This document shows positions 33,901 through 48,900 of a stretch of DNA of 64,000 nucleotides, piece after piece. The translations under genes and the position numbers were made by a program. Source of the stretch: Cyclina sinensis. Its lineage: Eukaryota; Mollusca; Bivalvia; Venerida; Veneridae. The stretch spans positions 27,058,882 through 27,122,881 of the forward strand of contig JAAONU010000006.1 of NCBI GenBank assembly GCA_012932295.1. Reading direction: 5' to 3'. Position 1 is the stretch's first letter, and every line of letters starts with the position of its first letter. The notes under the pieces are model-generated. The model made no database searches. It was not told where the DNA came from and was given only the letters and a program-made list of their open reading frames with translations.

Positions 33901-36900
33901 AAAATTGTTCAAATGGTTTAGGTCCATTGCATTTCTAGGCCACAGGAGCTAAAAATAGATTTTCAAAGTTGGAACTTTAAAAATCTTCTTCTCCGAAACC
34001 ACAAGGCCTGGAGCTTAGATATTTGGTATGAAGCATCATCTAGTGGACCTCTACCAAGTTTGTTTAAATTATGACCGTGGGGTCTAACCTGACACCATCC
34101 CAGGGGTCAGTTGATTTTACATAGATTTATATAGGGAAAACTTAAAAAATCTTCTTGTCAGAAACCATAAGGCCTAGAGTTTAGATATTTGGTGTGCAGC
34201 ATTGTCCAGTGAACCTTTACCAGTTTTGTTCAAATCATGGCTCCTTGGTCAAAAATGGCCCCGCCCCAGGGGTCAAATGTTTTATATAGAGTTATATAGG
34301 AAAAACTTTAAAAAATCTTCTTGTCAGAAACCACAAGGCCTAGAGTTTAGATATTTGGTATGCAGCATTGTCCAGTGGACCTCTACTAAGTTTCTTCAAA
34401 TCATAGCCACTGGGTCAAAATAGGCCCCACCCTGGGGGTCAATTGATTTTTACATAGGCTTATATAGGAAATCTTTAAAAGTCTTCTTCTCAGAAACCAC
34501 AATGCCTACAGCTTAGATATTTGGTATGTAGCATTGTCTAGTAGACCTCTATCAAGTTTGTTCAAATTATGTCAAAATTGGCCACGCCCCAGGGTTCCCT
34601 TGATTTACATAGAGTTATATAGGAAAAACATGAAAAATCATTTTTCTCCGAAACTAATAGGACTAGACCTTAGATATATGGTGTGGAGTATTGTGATGTG
34701 AACCTTTACCAGTATTGTTTATATGTTGGCCCCGGGGTCAAAATTGGCCCCGCCCCGGGGGCCCTTAATATGTAAAAAAGGCAATCTTTAAAAATATTCT
34801 TACTGGAAACCTCAACGCCTACAGCTTAGATATTTGGTATGCAGCATTGTCTATTGAACCTCTACCTAGTTTGTTTGAAAAATGTCCCCGGGGTCACTGT
34901 TGGCCCTGCCCGAGGGGTCACAAGTTTTAAATAGCAGTATAGAAGAAAGTCTTTAAAAATCTTCTTGTCTGAAACCACAAGGCCTAGAATTTTAAAATTT
35001 GGCATGAAGCAAGCTTTATCAAGCTTTTTGAAATTATTAGATTAGGTTAAAGGTCACGGAGGCTAAAAATAGATTTATCTACTGTACCTCATAGAGCCTT
35101 CATTTATAGACCAATATCTTTGATATTTAGTATATAGGTTCCTTGCATGGACATCTACCCATGGGTAGGGTTTGAGGTCACATGGTAAAGGTCAAGGTCA
35201 CCATAACTTATGATAGATATTTCTACTTTCTGTCATAGAGCCTTTATTTATTGACTGATATTTTACAGATTTGGTTTGTAGGCACTTACATATTTTCAAT
35301 TAAAAAATGAAATACTGCTTAACAGCAAACCTACAGCCAAAGTACTCAGGTGAGCGATCCAGGGCCATCATGGCCCTCTTGTTTATGGTACAGCATTATT
35401 GTCAGCAGTAAGCTTAGCAAAAGTCTTTGGCAGGCTTTGTAAGTGATAATTCAAATTGATTGTATTTTTGTATTACTTACAGGGGAGAAATTATGAACCA
35501 AGGTTGCTGGAGTCAGGGGCTGACAAAGTGATTGGAACAGTAAGTATACGGTAGATGGGAAAACCATTTTCAGAAATTTATAGTTTTGGTTTGTAATAAA
35601 TTTTTATCACTTAAAGACTTCAGTATCAGCATTCTATAGTCAGTGGTTAGAGCACTTAGTGAGTGTCATGGGTTCAAAATTACTACCAACTAGAGTGTGT
35701 GAAATAGATTGCAGTTTTGTATATAGAATAGGGAGGATTTGTACTGATTCTTCCACAAAAAATTGCAGAGTAGACTGCCTGTCTGCAGAATTAAATTAAA
35801 AGATGGTTTATTTTAAAAACTTTTTAAAAAAAAGACAGCGGCAGTAATATAGCATAGTTTCATTGTTTTGATGAAAAGGCTGTAGACATTGTAGTGTTCT
35901 GATCACAAGCTGACCCTAGAAGGGATTGCTGAATAACATAAACTGAAACCAAACAATTTTGTGTTTTTAATCTTAAGTTTAACATAGTAACTAACTCGAG
36001 GTATCGGAGAGGCATAGCATGCATGTATAATTAGGATTATTGTAACAGATCACTAGCACACTGCAAATATAACATCACATAGAAAGTCGGTACATGAATA
36101 TAATAAATGTTTAGTCATACTATGCCATTGAGGGGAAGACCCTAAATGAATTGTTTTAACTGCCCAAAACAGCAAAAAATGCTTTAAAGCCTAAATCTAA
36201 GCCATGATCTTATTGCTAAAATTGCTTTGACATTTTAGATTCGGTTTTGTTGGTCGTTATCATACTGGACTTCACCACTGCTTCTAGGAATTTTGTACAG
36301 AAGAGGTAATATTTAGTAAACTTGAACATAACTTCGATAGACGTTGATAGTTGTTTGATACGATGAAATGTCAAGATTTGAAATAATGCATTGTTTCTGA
36401 CTGTCTGTGAAGTTAAAGTGAAAAAGTTCTTTTCTGGATTCACCAAGGATCTTTGCAGTTACAAAATATACCAAGTTCTTTTAAAGTAAGGTAATTTATT
36501 GAGAACAGTTGATACTTGATTTAGACACTTCTGCGAACACTTTTTACACCCTTAAAATTCACTAAGAAAGAAATAAATGTGAAAGGATGGCCTGACGTTA
36601 TGAAATGCAGAGATACAAAATGTGGTTACAATGTATAAGCAACAAACGGACAAGACAGAAAAAAGTTAATTAGTATTTTTTTTTACTTAATTTTTTTTTG
36701 TATAAAGATTCAATATTAAGGCTACTTTTGTCAAAGCCAAGATATTTATTGTTGAATAATACATATAATCATTTTTTTTGTTAAATAGTAGATGAATTTT
36801 TATGAATAATGATTTTTGTTTTGTTTTACATTGTACTTGCAGGTCATTTTACTACAGAAGGAATTGTTAATCTTGGGAAGTTTGTTATGTGTGTTGGAAT

Positions 36901-39900
36901 GATGTACTACACTGCCATGTTAGTGAGAGGTATGGGACAAAGGTGTTAAAAATCCTGTTTAACTTGTGCACCTATCAGTGTTTTGCCCCAGGAAGGGGGC
37001 ATTGGGCTGACCAAGGGGAATTTGACATTTTACCTTTTTCAGGGTCTAAATCTCCACACTAGAGCAATGGCAATTGGTCAAAATCCCCATGTGGTAGATG
37101 TTTTACACATCAAATGAGCTTGGGTCTAAAATTTGGCCAGTCTGTTTCCCATTCAAATCCCTGCCAGTTGGGAACACTTTTCTGTCAAAAAATCCAATGC
37201 AAATTTGTATGCCCACCACTCCCCCCCTGGGGCAATACATTGACAGATGCATTACAAAGATAAAATACAAGTATGACGATTTACATGTTACATCTACATG
37301 TATGAACTTAAAAAGTATTTCCATAATTCAGATGGCTAAATACAAACCTAGAATCTTCAAAATAGTTTCAATAAGTGGAAGATACATCCACTGATGCAAA
37401 TATTTTAGCTACATTCATGTGGTTATTAATGAAACAAATCTAAATTTTAACTAACATAACAAATCAGGTTTTACCCCAGTTGAAAATTTCTCTTAGTCAA
37501 ATATGTGTGATTTTCCAATTTCATACACAGTTTGATCAGAATAGCATAACATGGGCAAGAAATCCTGTAGCCAAATTATAATTTCTGTAGCTAAATTAAG
37601 ATTTTAGAAAATGGCTGAAATGGCAAATGGCAGAGTGTGCCCAGACAAATGTCTGAGAGCTAAGTTAAAGGCAAAGAGAAGAAAAAACAGTGTGTGAAGT
37701 CTCAGCACATTGATTGACTGACAGCATTTGAACTAAATGATTCTCAGCACATTGATTGACTGACAGCATTTGAACTAAATGATTCTCAGCACATTGATTG
37801 ACTGACAGCATTTGAACTAAATGATTCTCAGCACTTCTAAAGACTGAATTTATGTACTGATGCCATGTTTATTCACTATAAGTATAAAAAGAGTAAATGA
37901 TATTGTCCATTGATAATTGTTAAAACTAAAGTTTCTAAACTATTTTTGCACCGATACACTATGTATTACACCTTAAATGCTGTTTAAAAAAATACCGGAA
38001 AAATTAAAAGAATCGCTGTTTCAAGATACTGAACCTTTAAGTGACTTTCTTGAATCACCTGTTCGCTACATTTTGTCTCTAATCTTTGTAAATAAGCCTG
38101 ATACTGTGTTAGCATTACCAGTTACCGTAATACCCAGTGGCTACTTAAATTTTTGAAATTATTTAAAAATGACATCTTTTTTTCACATTTTCTGGTAATA
38201 TTCTTTTTAAATGACATGATTATTTTGATAAAATGAAAAATTTGGCCATTAAGTTTTAATTCTTATCTAGCTGAGTGATTGACCTTTTCCATAATAAGAA
38301 ACTTAAAAATGTTGTTGTAGATGAAAAATTTTGCCCTCTTTTCTTGTCTTTGTATATTTCAGTTTTGTTGAAAATACTGTAGGATATGTTAATTATGTAC
38401 ATCAACATAAAAGTGTCTTGTATACACAACTGTGGATGATTTGATTACAGGTATAGGCAGATGCATGAATCCAGATTATATGGCATTTACAGCTGTGTTG
38501 ATGAATGCTCAAAGAGTCTTCAATGAACAGAACAGGGTATGTTTATAACAAAGGGACTTGTTTTGACCTAGGCATACTTGTAAAACATGAAAAAGCTGAT
38601 AATATTGCATGGAAAAATGTTCATAATTTCTGCCTTTTGCATGAGAGTGGACCACAGTTAGGCCTTTAAAGTGTAAATTGTAATTTTATTCATATTCATT
38701 GGGCATGAGGTTTTGAATACAAACATTAAAATTATCTAACTCTGTGTGCATGATTTTTTAAAGAAAATATTTGAGTTATGAATGAAGCACTTTCTTCCAA
38801 AATGTATGTTTGAAGTCTGTATTGCAGGTAAGTTTTTACTTTTGTTTTCCTGTAGGTTGTTTTTGTCAGTTTGTCTAACAAATGTACATTTTTATATGTA
38901 GCATAGGAGTAAAAATTCTAAAAAATAAGGAAGCTGTCTAAAATAAGGTTATACAGTGCTTTTGCATCAATCCCTAAGTTATGCCCCTTTTGAAGAATAG
39001 GCTGTAAATTGTAATGCAGATAGTTGGTCTCATCAATAACTCAAGAACAACTGTACACAGGACTTTCAAACTTTACAGGATGGTTGTGCATGATGAATAG
39101 GTGAATCCTTACATTTTGGGGGTCATAGGGTCAAAGGTCAAGCTCATAGGGGCCTATGCTTAAAAAGTGGATTCTGATCATTTACTCAAAATAACTGCTT
39201 CCTGAGCCTTCAAGATAACTTTACAGGTTGGTTGAGCATTTGTAAGTAAATCTTCTTGATTTTGTGCTCACTGTATTAAATTTCTAGTTCACAAGGGCCT
39301 GTACTTCATAAATGGTTTTAAGTCAGTCACACAGGGCTCATGTGAGCTTTTAGGATCAGTGATTTTCCTTTGTCCGTACATCATCCACAGTTGTTTCAAA
39401 TGACCTCTCTCCTCCACATGGCCAGATTTGATCAAACTTGCCTGGATTGTTCATTGCATGAAGCGCTATCAAATTTGTTCAAATAGTTCAGGTCCATTGC
39501 AGTTCTGGGCTGCAGGAGCTAAAAATAGATGTTTAAAGTAAAAACTTTAAAAAATCTTCTTTTTCAGAACCTAGTGGTCTTGCACCAAGATATTTAGTAT
39601 CTAGCATCATCTAGTGGTCATCTACAGAGTTTGTTCAAATCATGGCCCTGGGTTTAAAATTGGCTCTGCCCCAGAGGCCACATGATTTCACATAGGCATT
39701 TATAGGGAAATCTTCTTCTCTGAAACCAGAAGGCCTAGGGATAAGATATTTGGTATGTAGCATAGTCTAGTGAACCTCTATGGAGTTTGTTTAAATCATG
39801 GCCGTAAGATCTAAATTTGCCCCGCCAGAGCTGCCACCTGCTTTTATATAGGCATGTATAGGAAAAACTTCAAAAATCTATTTGTCAGAAACTACTCTGC

Positions 39901-42900
39901 CTTGGTATTTGATATTTGGCAGTCAGGTTCACCTAGGGGTCTTCTACAAAGATTGTTCAAATTATGCCCCAGAGGTCACTTGATTTAATATAGGCTTATA
40001 AAGGGAAAAGTTAAAAAAATCTTTTTCTTTAATGAAACCACAAGGACTAGGGCTTAGATATTTTGGATGGAGCACCATCTAGAGCTCCTCTGCCTCTTAT
40101 TCAAATAATGCTCCCATGGTCAAAATTGACCTGCCCTAGGGGTCACTTGATTTTTGTAAAGACTTTCTTTAAAAATCTTGTCAGTAACAGCATGGTTTTA
40201 CAAAAGCTCATATAGGGAAAACATAAAAAATCTTCTTGTGTGAAACTGTTTTGCCTTGGTTGAGGTTTGAGGTCACTGGAGTCAAGGTCACTTAAGATAA
40301 AAATAGATACTTCTGTTTGTTGTAGAGCTTTTATTTATTGACTGATATTCATATTTGGTATTAAGACACCTGTGTGAACCTCTACCATTTACAGGCGTCA
40401 AAGTCACCAAGGCTAAAAAAAGATTTTTCTACTTTGTGTTATGGAGCCTTCATTTATTGACTGATGTCTTAGGTATATGGTATGTAGGTACTTTGCATGG
40501 ACCTCTTCTGCTGGGTGGGGTTTGAGGTTACTGAGGTGAAGGTCACAGAGGTTGAAAATAGAATTTTCTAACTTATGTCATATTGTTATGCTTGCTTTCT
40601 ATTCAGTTTCTACCAAACTTTCACGAACCCGTTATAAACAATAGATTATCTTCCTTTTCCTGAACCAACCTGATCTCATCATAGGTTCTAGAGGTATGGG
40701 GGCCAGAATAGGCTTATTTTGCCATTTCTGCATGAAAGTGGTTTCACAGCTTTGATAATCTAACAAATCACTAGGCTGTGTCTTCATTTATTGACCAATA
40801 TCTTATCATATGTATACACAATGGACATCTGTCCTCAGTAACTAGGGTCAAGGTCACTGAGGCTAAAAATCAAAATTTGCCCCACCTCAGGGGTCATTTG
40901 GTTTTATTTAGCCGGACATCTAGGTAAAAATCTTCTTGTCAGAATCATCATGGCCCTCTTGTTTGGTTTATCATGGCCCTTTTGTTTGTTTTTTTCAGAG
41001 GTTGTTGCAAGGGTATGACTATGCTTACTGGGCAAGTCCTGTGACATGGAGATGGACAGATGTTAATATTGGGTGAGTAGTTTTATCTGACCATGTGAAG
41101 AGTGTTTGGGAGTGTGTTATTTATGTTATTTGCTGTGAATTGAGATACATATATGTGCATAAGTTCTTCCCACAAAGTGATATAAGGTTGTGCAGGAAGA
41201 ACAAGTGCAACAGTCTGAGTGCAAAGTAAATAACCTTTTTACATGCATATGCCTTCAAAGGAGGGCATATAGTTTTTGACTGTCCGTTAGTCTTTCTGTC
41301 TGTCCCTTTTCTTGTCGGAACCATAACTTCTCCACACATGGAAAGATTTTAAAATACCTTAACATATTGTTTCACCTTGATGAGGCGGTGTGTCATTTAT
41401 GAGACACAGGTCCATAGCTGAAAAGTCAATGTCACAGTCACTGGTTAAAGGTAAAAAATGTTGATTAAAGACCTTGTCTGGACCATAACTAAACCATTTA
41501 TGGAAGGATTTAAAGTACCTTGGCATATTTAATCACCTTGATGAGACAGTGTGTCATGTTTAAGACCCAGGTATGTCAGTGTCATAGTGCCTTGTCAAAT
41601 GTAAAACGTGTTGATGACCATAACTTCTCTGTGCATGAAAGGATTTTAAAATACCTTGGCATATTTGTTCACCTTGAAGAGATGGTGTGTCACATGTAAG
41701 ACTTAGTTCCAAAGCTCAAGACCTTGTTTGTGCCATTAAATTTCCATGCATGGAAAGACATTGAAATACCTTGATATACTTGTTCACTGTGACAAGATGG
41801 TGTTTTGCATGCATGATTAGAGACAAGGTCACAGAGTCTTGTCATATGTAAAAAATGTTGATCATAGTCCTTGTCGGGGCCATAACTTATTCATGCATCA
41901 AAGGATTTTGAAATACCTTGGCATATTTTTGTTCACCTTGATGAGAAGGTATAACATGTGTAAGAACTAGGTCCATAGGTCAAAGATCAAGGTCACAGTC
42001 ACTTGTCTAAAGTAACAAATATGTCGGGGCTGTAACTTCTCAATGTATGGAAAGAGTTTATTTCTATCAAAATGTATGTCACTTTCCTGGTTATATGCCT
42101 TCTTGATATTTTATGACTTACTATAACATCAGACCATCAAATCAAATAACATCAGAAGCATATTTGTTCACTCTGCTGCCATGCAAGAATTTTACAATAA
42201 CCCCTTTATCTAACAAAGCCTTCAGTCATGTAACCAAGCTAAGTATCGAAGTATTCGTCACCTCTGAGACATGCTCTAATTTGTATATACTTAGAATATA
42301 AGCTTTCCTCAGAATATAGGGTCTCATCAGCAGCTGAGCCATTTATTCAAGCACTACGTGAAACCTAGGAATTAGTTTGTATGTGAGGTTTGACACCTTT
42401 ACTGATGTCACGGTCATGTGGTTTTGCTACATTTGCACACAGTATATTGAAAAACTGACTTCTCAAGATGAAATTAAAGAAAAGGAAAATATGTTTTGCA
42501 TATGCTACAACACAGATAAGTTTGCCTTTACAAATAATTAGTATTGGTAGCATCTTGACGTTTGTTGGCATTATTTCACTAAAGTATGTTATATATGTAG
42601 AGTTTTCTATTCTGACTTAAATAGAGTCCAACCTACTCTTGTTACCTGTTACAGCACCCATTGTACCAGTAACTAAGAAACAAAGATTGAAAAATCATAC
42701 ACCCAAACACCTGTCTTCAATGCAAATGTGTTTTCCTACCATTGTCAGTGGTCGTTGCTTTTAATTTTCCAATGAAATAGTGTGGTTTGTGTTTGTTTTT
42801 TATTTCAGTGAGGCAAAGAAAGTGAAAATGCAGGCTTCAGGCCGTCGAGATCCCCCTAGATCTTTGTTTTCTATACCAACAGACATACTCAGGTAATTAT

Positions 42901-45900
42901 CAACCATTATGAGGAGAACTATAACTTAACTTTTCTTGATAGAGGTATTACGATTTTCACGATTAAAAAATATGGTATTAAGTATGGAAGGAATATCCAA
43001 CATTAGTCATTCAAATGTCAAGTTTTGAATAAGGTCAGAAAGTTCAAGCTACAAGTTTTATCTTCTTAACATTTTCTAAGTCGCTTGTTAGGGTATTCAT
43101 TTATTCAAGACTTGGTAAAATTTCACTTTCTAGAGCTTAAGAATACAGGAAGTATTGCAATGCTTGGATGAAAGTGAACAAGAGTTTTTGAAAAGAGCTA
43201 CTGCTGTGCAATTTTATTCTGAACTTATCATAAAATCGATGTTTGAAACAGTAAAGTTCCATTAATAAGACCAATCAGAATATTGTCTTGATAAGGAATA
43301 GGTCTTTATAATGGCCGTTATAATACCGCATCCCAGTAAATAGGGGTGGGTTTATATAGGAGTCAGCTTGTTGCTTGGTCTATCTGTTGACTTTTGCCTA
43401 GTCCAAATGATAGAAAGACAACGGGTATTGCTAAATGTTTGTGAAACTCCATGAGTGATAACGTTATATTGAAATACAGCATGGGATCGCATTTAGGGGG
43501 TTTGGAATTAAGGTCAGTGCCACCCTTACTGAAAAAAGAATGTTTTTGTGTCGCCCTTTCAAAGAAAAGGTGATACATAGGGATCGCTTTGTCCGTCGGT
43601 CCGTCACGAAAACTTAACGTTGGCTATAACTTTGCCATTTCTATACATTATCTTATCAAACTTTCAAATTGTATTGCTTATGGTGTGAAACCACCAAATA
43701 GATTCCTTCTTTATTCTATATAAAATTCATAAAGTTCACAGGGCTGTAAAACATAGCAAAACCTTTTTTAAATAGCTTTAACTTACATATTCTTGTAGAT
43801 CTATATCTGTACTCATGAAAAATAGCAAGAAAAGTGGGGGTTGTGTTTCAAACAAGAAAGATATTTCTGCTCATGTGAACTTACCCATAAAATTAACAAA
43901 AAATCTGAGCTAATTTTCAGATTGGGGTATCTGAAACAATTTCACATTGTGAATTCTATTCTGAATGCATATGAGCATAAAATTGCTACCACACTATCAG
44001 AAATAGTCAAACAAAATGATTCGAACAAAAAAAATACACAGATTAGGGCAAAAATGTTAAAAATAGCCAAGAAAACTGAGAACTATTTCTAGCCGCCATT
44101 ATGCGGGTACCATTTTTTGAGCTGAATTGGTGGTTTCATACCTATAAGAAAACTTTTTTTTTCTGATACTGTGATTTTTTGGTTTCTACATCAAGAGTGA
44201 CTAATTTCAACTTAAGAAAATCAAATTTCAGTCCAGAAATACTAGTACTTTTCATAAAATGAAGCTTTTAAAATGACTCAAAATGTCTGTGCGGACTGCG
44301 AACAAGAGCAGCAAAATGAAAGAAAGTGTCTGTGGTGAAATTTCTCTGTTATTTTTTAAAACGCGTTATATATTTGAACCAAATCTGTGTCAGCTTATGT
44401 GTGAATACTTAATTTATCCAATTTTATCAAATTTAGGGTTACACATTAGTAGAAAATACATAATATTCTTAGTTGCATGAAGATTTTTTGGGAAAAAAAG
44501 CAATTTTTCAAATTATTTTGACTTTCAAGTCATATTTTGTCCTAATAAGCATGACTGAACTACAATTCTCTATATTGTATGTGAAAAGGCATCACACTAG
44601 ATTATTTCAAGAGGTTACTGTTATACCTCCAGGTCAAAAATCAGCAAATAGATTTCAAAAGCTATGGTCCTTCTGTCTGCCAAAAAAGATCAAAATTTCT
44701 CTGGTCCTTCTCTGTCTTGTATCCCCATCTGTCTCAAATGATAGTTTATGCTGTCCATGCCTTCTTTAAACCTAAGAACTGAAGTATTTATATACAATAT
44801 AACAGAATAAATGCTACATTTTTCTTCTTTCATGCCAATTACACCTCTTTGAAGGAGGAAATTTTAACAATTTTCATTCAGAAAAGTCCAGGAACACCAC
44901 CTGAATGTTAGACATGTATTCAACATACAAAATTTTATTGTTCATCTATCATATACTGTCTTTACACTGATATAAATTGTTCTTTTTACTTCTTGAGCAA
45001 TGTTTAACTGTAAGTATGAATGAAAATGACTGTTTACTTACTAAAAATGGCAATGATAGATCTTCAACATGGGCTCCACCTCTATGGCCAGTGTGTAGTC
45101 ATGTGAGTACATCTGATATGTGCAAAAGGCAAAGCAATCCTTGAGTCTTAAACACAGATACAACCAAAGGAAGGGATTTTTCTAACTGATTAGAAGAATA
45201 TTTCACTCTGAAAATAGAAAATGCATATATTGGTAGCTACTGCATGTAACATATACCCACAAATTTTAAACTTTACTTTTCTACCTAATTAGCATGTTCC
45301 CTTTCAAGATCACTTCATACCCTTACAATATAGCATAAACAGTCAAGCAAATGTTATAAATTGTATGAAATTGATGTGGAACACAGTTTTGGCTAAAGCA
45401 ATGTAGCTGCAGTGGATGGGTTTCCAGAAAATAGCATTGCTTTAGCCTGAAAATTTCCAAATACAAGTACTGTTCCTCCATCCATACCTTGTATGCAAAC
45501 TGTCAAACTAGAATAATAGCACTGGTTATGTGAAAATACTGTAGCCTAACAAAGATGAAAGCTTACACAATAAAAGTATTAACAGAATCAGAAAACAGAT
45601 TCCAAGAGTAATATTATTTTGTTAGCTTTGAGGTACCTGTCTTTGTGAACCAGCCACAAATATTATACCACTGTCTGCTTAAGACTTCCCAAAGCCTCAA
45701 CTACACACTATCTTAATCAAATATCATGAAAACTTGAAAGAAGCTTAATTCACTTTCTTCTTATCCATAAACAGACTAATATAAAACATAAACAGAAGCT
45801 CAATGACCATAAGAAACATTGTTTGACTGAATTAAGTCCTACTGTGCAGTAAAACCTGACATTACCAAACTTCTTGTTCTCATCATACACATGAATTTTG

Positions 45901-48900
45901 AACTCAGCTAACTGTTTCATGTTCACTAAATAAGCTAAACTACACTAAATGGCTCTTGTGAGCACTCTGGCAGCTTACAAAACTTACTCCTTGCCAAAAA
46001 TATCAGGTTTGTGTACACAAAAATTCTGTTTACAGTTTTACAAGGACAATTTTCCTGCAATTTTACCATAATGGCTTAACTGCAGTATGAAAAGTTTGAA
46101 AACTCACTAAATCCACTCCTGGCATACTTCTATACAGCATTTTAGCAAAAAAAACATCAAAATTTTACATTCTGGCAAGTTTAAAAGTTTTCATATGCAG
46201 ACAACAGGAAATGAAATTTTTCTTATAGGTGTGAAACCACCAAATAGATTCCTTCTTTATTCTATATAAAATTCATAAAGTTCACAGGGCTGTAAAACAT
46301 AGCAAAACCTTTTTTAAATAGCTTTAACTTACATATTCTTGTAGATCTATATCTGTACTCATGAAAAATAGCAAGAAAAGTGGGGGTTGTGTTTCAAACA
46401 AGAAAGATATTTCTGCTCATGTGAACTTACCCATAAAATTAACAAAAAATCTGAGCTAATTTTCAGATTGGGGTATGTGAAACAATTTCACATTGTGAAT
46501 TCTATTCTGAATGCATATGAGCATAAAATTGCTACCACACTATCAGAAATAGTCAAACAAAATGATTCGAACAAAAAAAATACACAGATTAGGGCAAAAA
46601 TGTTAAAAATAGCCAAGAAAACTGAGAACTATTTCTAGCCGCCATTATGCGGGTACCATTTTTTGAGCTGAATTGGTGGTTTCATACCTTATGACAACAG
46701 GGTCAGGTTGATGCCAAAATTTCTAGGTCAAGGTCACATTTGACAGAGTAATGCCCCTTTTTATACATGGATTTTGTCATGAAAACTTAACGTTGGGAAT
46801 AACTTTGCCATTTTTTAACATTTCAACATCAAACTTCCAAATTATATTGCTTAAGACAACAGGGTCGTGATGATGCCAAAATGTATAGGTCAAGGTCACA
46901 ATTGACAGAGTTATGCCCCTTTTTGTACTTGGATTTTGTCATGAAAACTTAACATTGGCTATAACTATGCCATTTCTTAATGTTTCTTCATCAAACTTTC
47001 CAGTTGTAATGCTTACAATTGTATCACTTAAGACAACACCATTTCTCAAGGGCAGATAACCCTCAAATTTTTTTTTGCAATGTTATGCCCCTTTTTCAAG
47101 TTAAAATTTCTTGGTTAACCTTTTTCTTTATTTCCATGTCTCAAAAAGTGTCAAGGATATTCCATTCAAACTTGGAATACTTGATCACCAGCAAGACCCC
47201 TGCAAAGATTGTTGGTACCCATGTCCCTGGGGTCACAGTTAGCTCCATCCCCGGGGTCACTTGATTTTGCTTAAACTTATATATAGGAAAAAAAACTTCT
47301 TAAGCCTAGAAATGAAATATTAACTGACATGAGATGGGTAAGTACTCCCCCCCCCCCCCCCCCCCCCCCAACCCAACCCCGGGCCCAATCTTTTTTTTTA
47401 GCTCACCTGAGCATGCTCATGTGAGCTTTTAGGATCCTTGATTGTCCGGCGTCCGTCCGTCCGTCCGTCCGTCCGTCGTCCACAATTCATTCAAACGACA
47501 TCTCCTCTGAAACCACTGGGCAAAATTTAATGAAACTTGCCTAGAATGTTCCTTGCATGAAGCTCTACCAAGTTTGTTCAAATGGTTCCGGTTCATTGCA
47601 TTTCTGGGTCCCAGGAGCTAAAAACAGATTTTACAAGTTGGATCTTTAAAAATCTTCTTGTCAGAAACCACAATGCCTGGAGCTTTGATATTTGGTATAA
47701 AGCATCATCTAGTGGATCTCTACCAAGTTTGTTCAAATTATGATCCTGGGGTCAAAAATGGCCCCGCCCTAGGGGTAACTTGTTTTACATAGAGTTATAT
47801 AGGAAAAACTTTAAAAATCTTCTTGTCAGAAACCGTAAGGCATAGAGCTAAGATATTTGGTATAAAGCATCATCTAGTTGACCTCTACCAAGTTTGTTCA
47901 AATCATGGCCTCTGGGTCAAAAATGGCCCCGCCCCAGGGATAACTTGTTTTACATAGAGTTATATAGGAAAAACTTTAAAAATCTTCTTGTCAGAAACTG
48001 TAAGGCATAGAGCTTAGATATTTGGTATAAAATATCATCTAATGGACCTCTACCAAGTTTGTTCAAATCATGGCCTCTGGGTCAAAAATGGCCCCGCCCC
48101 AGGGGTAACTTGTTTTACATAGAGTTATATAGGAAAAACTTTAAAAATCTTCTTGTCAGAAACTGTAAGGCATAGAGCTTAGATATTTGGTATAAAGCAT
48201 CATCTAATGGACCTCTACCAAGTTTGTTCAAATCTTGGCCTCTGGGTCAAAAATGGCCCCGCCCCAGGGGTAACTTGTTTTACATAGAGTTATATAGGAA
48301 AAAATTTAAAAATCTTCTTGTCAGAAACCGTAAGGCATAGAGCTAAGATATTTGGTATAAAGCATCATCTAGTGGACCTCTACCAAGTTTGTTCAAATCA
48401 TGGCCTCTGGGTCAAAAATGGCCCCGCCCCAGGGGTAACTTGTTTTACATAGAGTTATATAGGAAAAACTTTAAAAATCTTCTTGTCAGAAACCGTAAGG
48501 AATAGAGCTTAGATATTTGGTATGTAGCATTGTCTAGTGGACTTCTACCAAGTTTGTTCAAATTATACCTCTGGGGTCAAATTTTGCCCCACCCTGGGGT
48601 CATTGGTTTTACATAGGCTTATATAGGAAAATCTTAAAAAATCTTCTTGTCTGAAACCACAAGGCCCTGAGCCTTAAGATTTGGTATGTAGCATTGTCTA
48701 GTGGACCTCTACCAAGTTTGTTCCAATTATACCCCTGGGGTCAAATTTTGCCCCAACCCGGGGTCATTGGTTTTACATAGGCTTATATAGTGAAAACTTT
48801 GAAAATGTTCTTGTAGAAGGAGAAGTAACATTTTCAGTCCAAATAATCTGGAAATTTGTCAGAAAGGTTGTTTCTATGATTTCTAGCTCAAGTTCGAATA

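Larger units (their letters stand above)
43682..46688. mobile_element. 3,007-bp composite/LTR-like element with TTAT target duplication
   Basis: Two 461-bp direct repeats (43682-44142 and 46228-46688) bracket 2,085 bases. TTAT flanks the whole unit (43678-43681 and 46689-46692) and, rejoined, restores the repeat sequence 'attgcttatgacaacagggt'. Each 461-bp repeat itself has 16-bp imperfect inverted ends, GGTGTGAAACCACCAA and TTGGTGGTTTCATACC. The interior begins TATAAGAAAA and ends TTTTCTTATA, also inverted. There is no transposase, integrase or RT frame. It is either a composite of two MITEs moving together or a non-autonomous LTR-type element with unusual ends. Confidence 0.8.

Noticed and set aside
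35640..35705. tRNA gene
   Set aside because: Box-like words are present but no acceptor or anticodon stems can be formed.
43841..44092. 83-codon open frame present twice (also 46387-46638)
   Set aside because: It is duplicated only because it lies inside the 461-bp repeats; it has no motif and Lys/Asn-rich low-complexity composition.
43682..46688. Standard LTR retrotransposon
   Set aside because: The termini are not TG..CA, no primer-binding site or polypurine tract was recognised, and the interior has no gag or pol; kept as composite/LTR-like instead.
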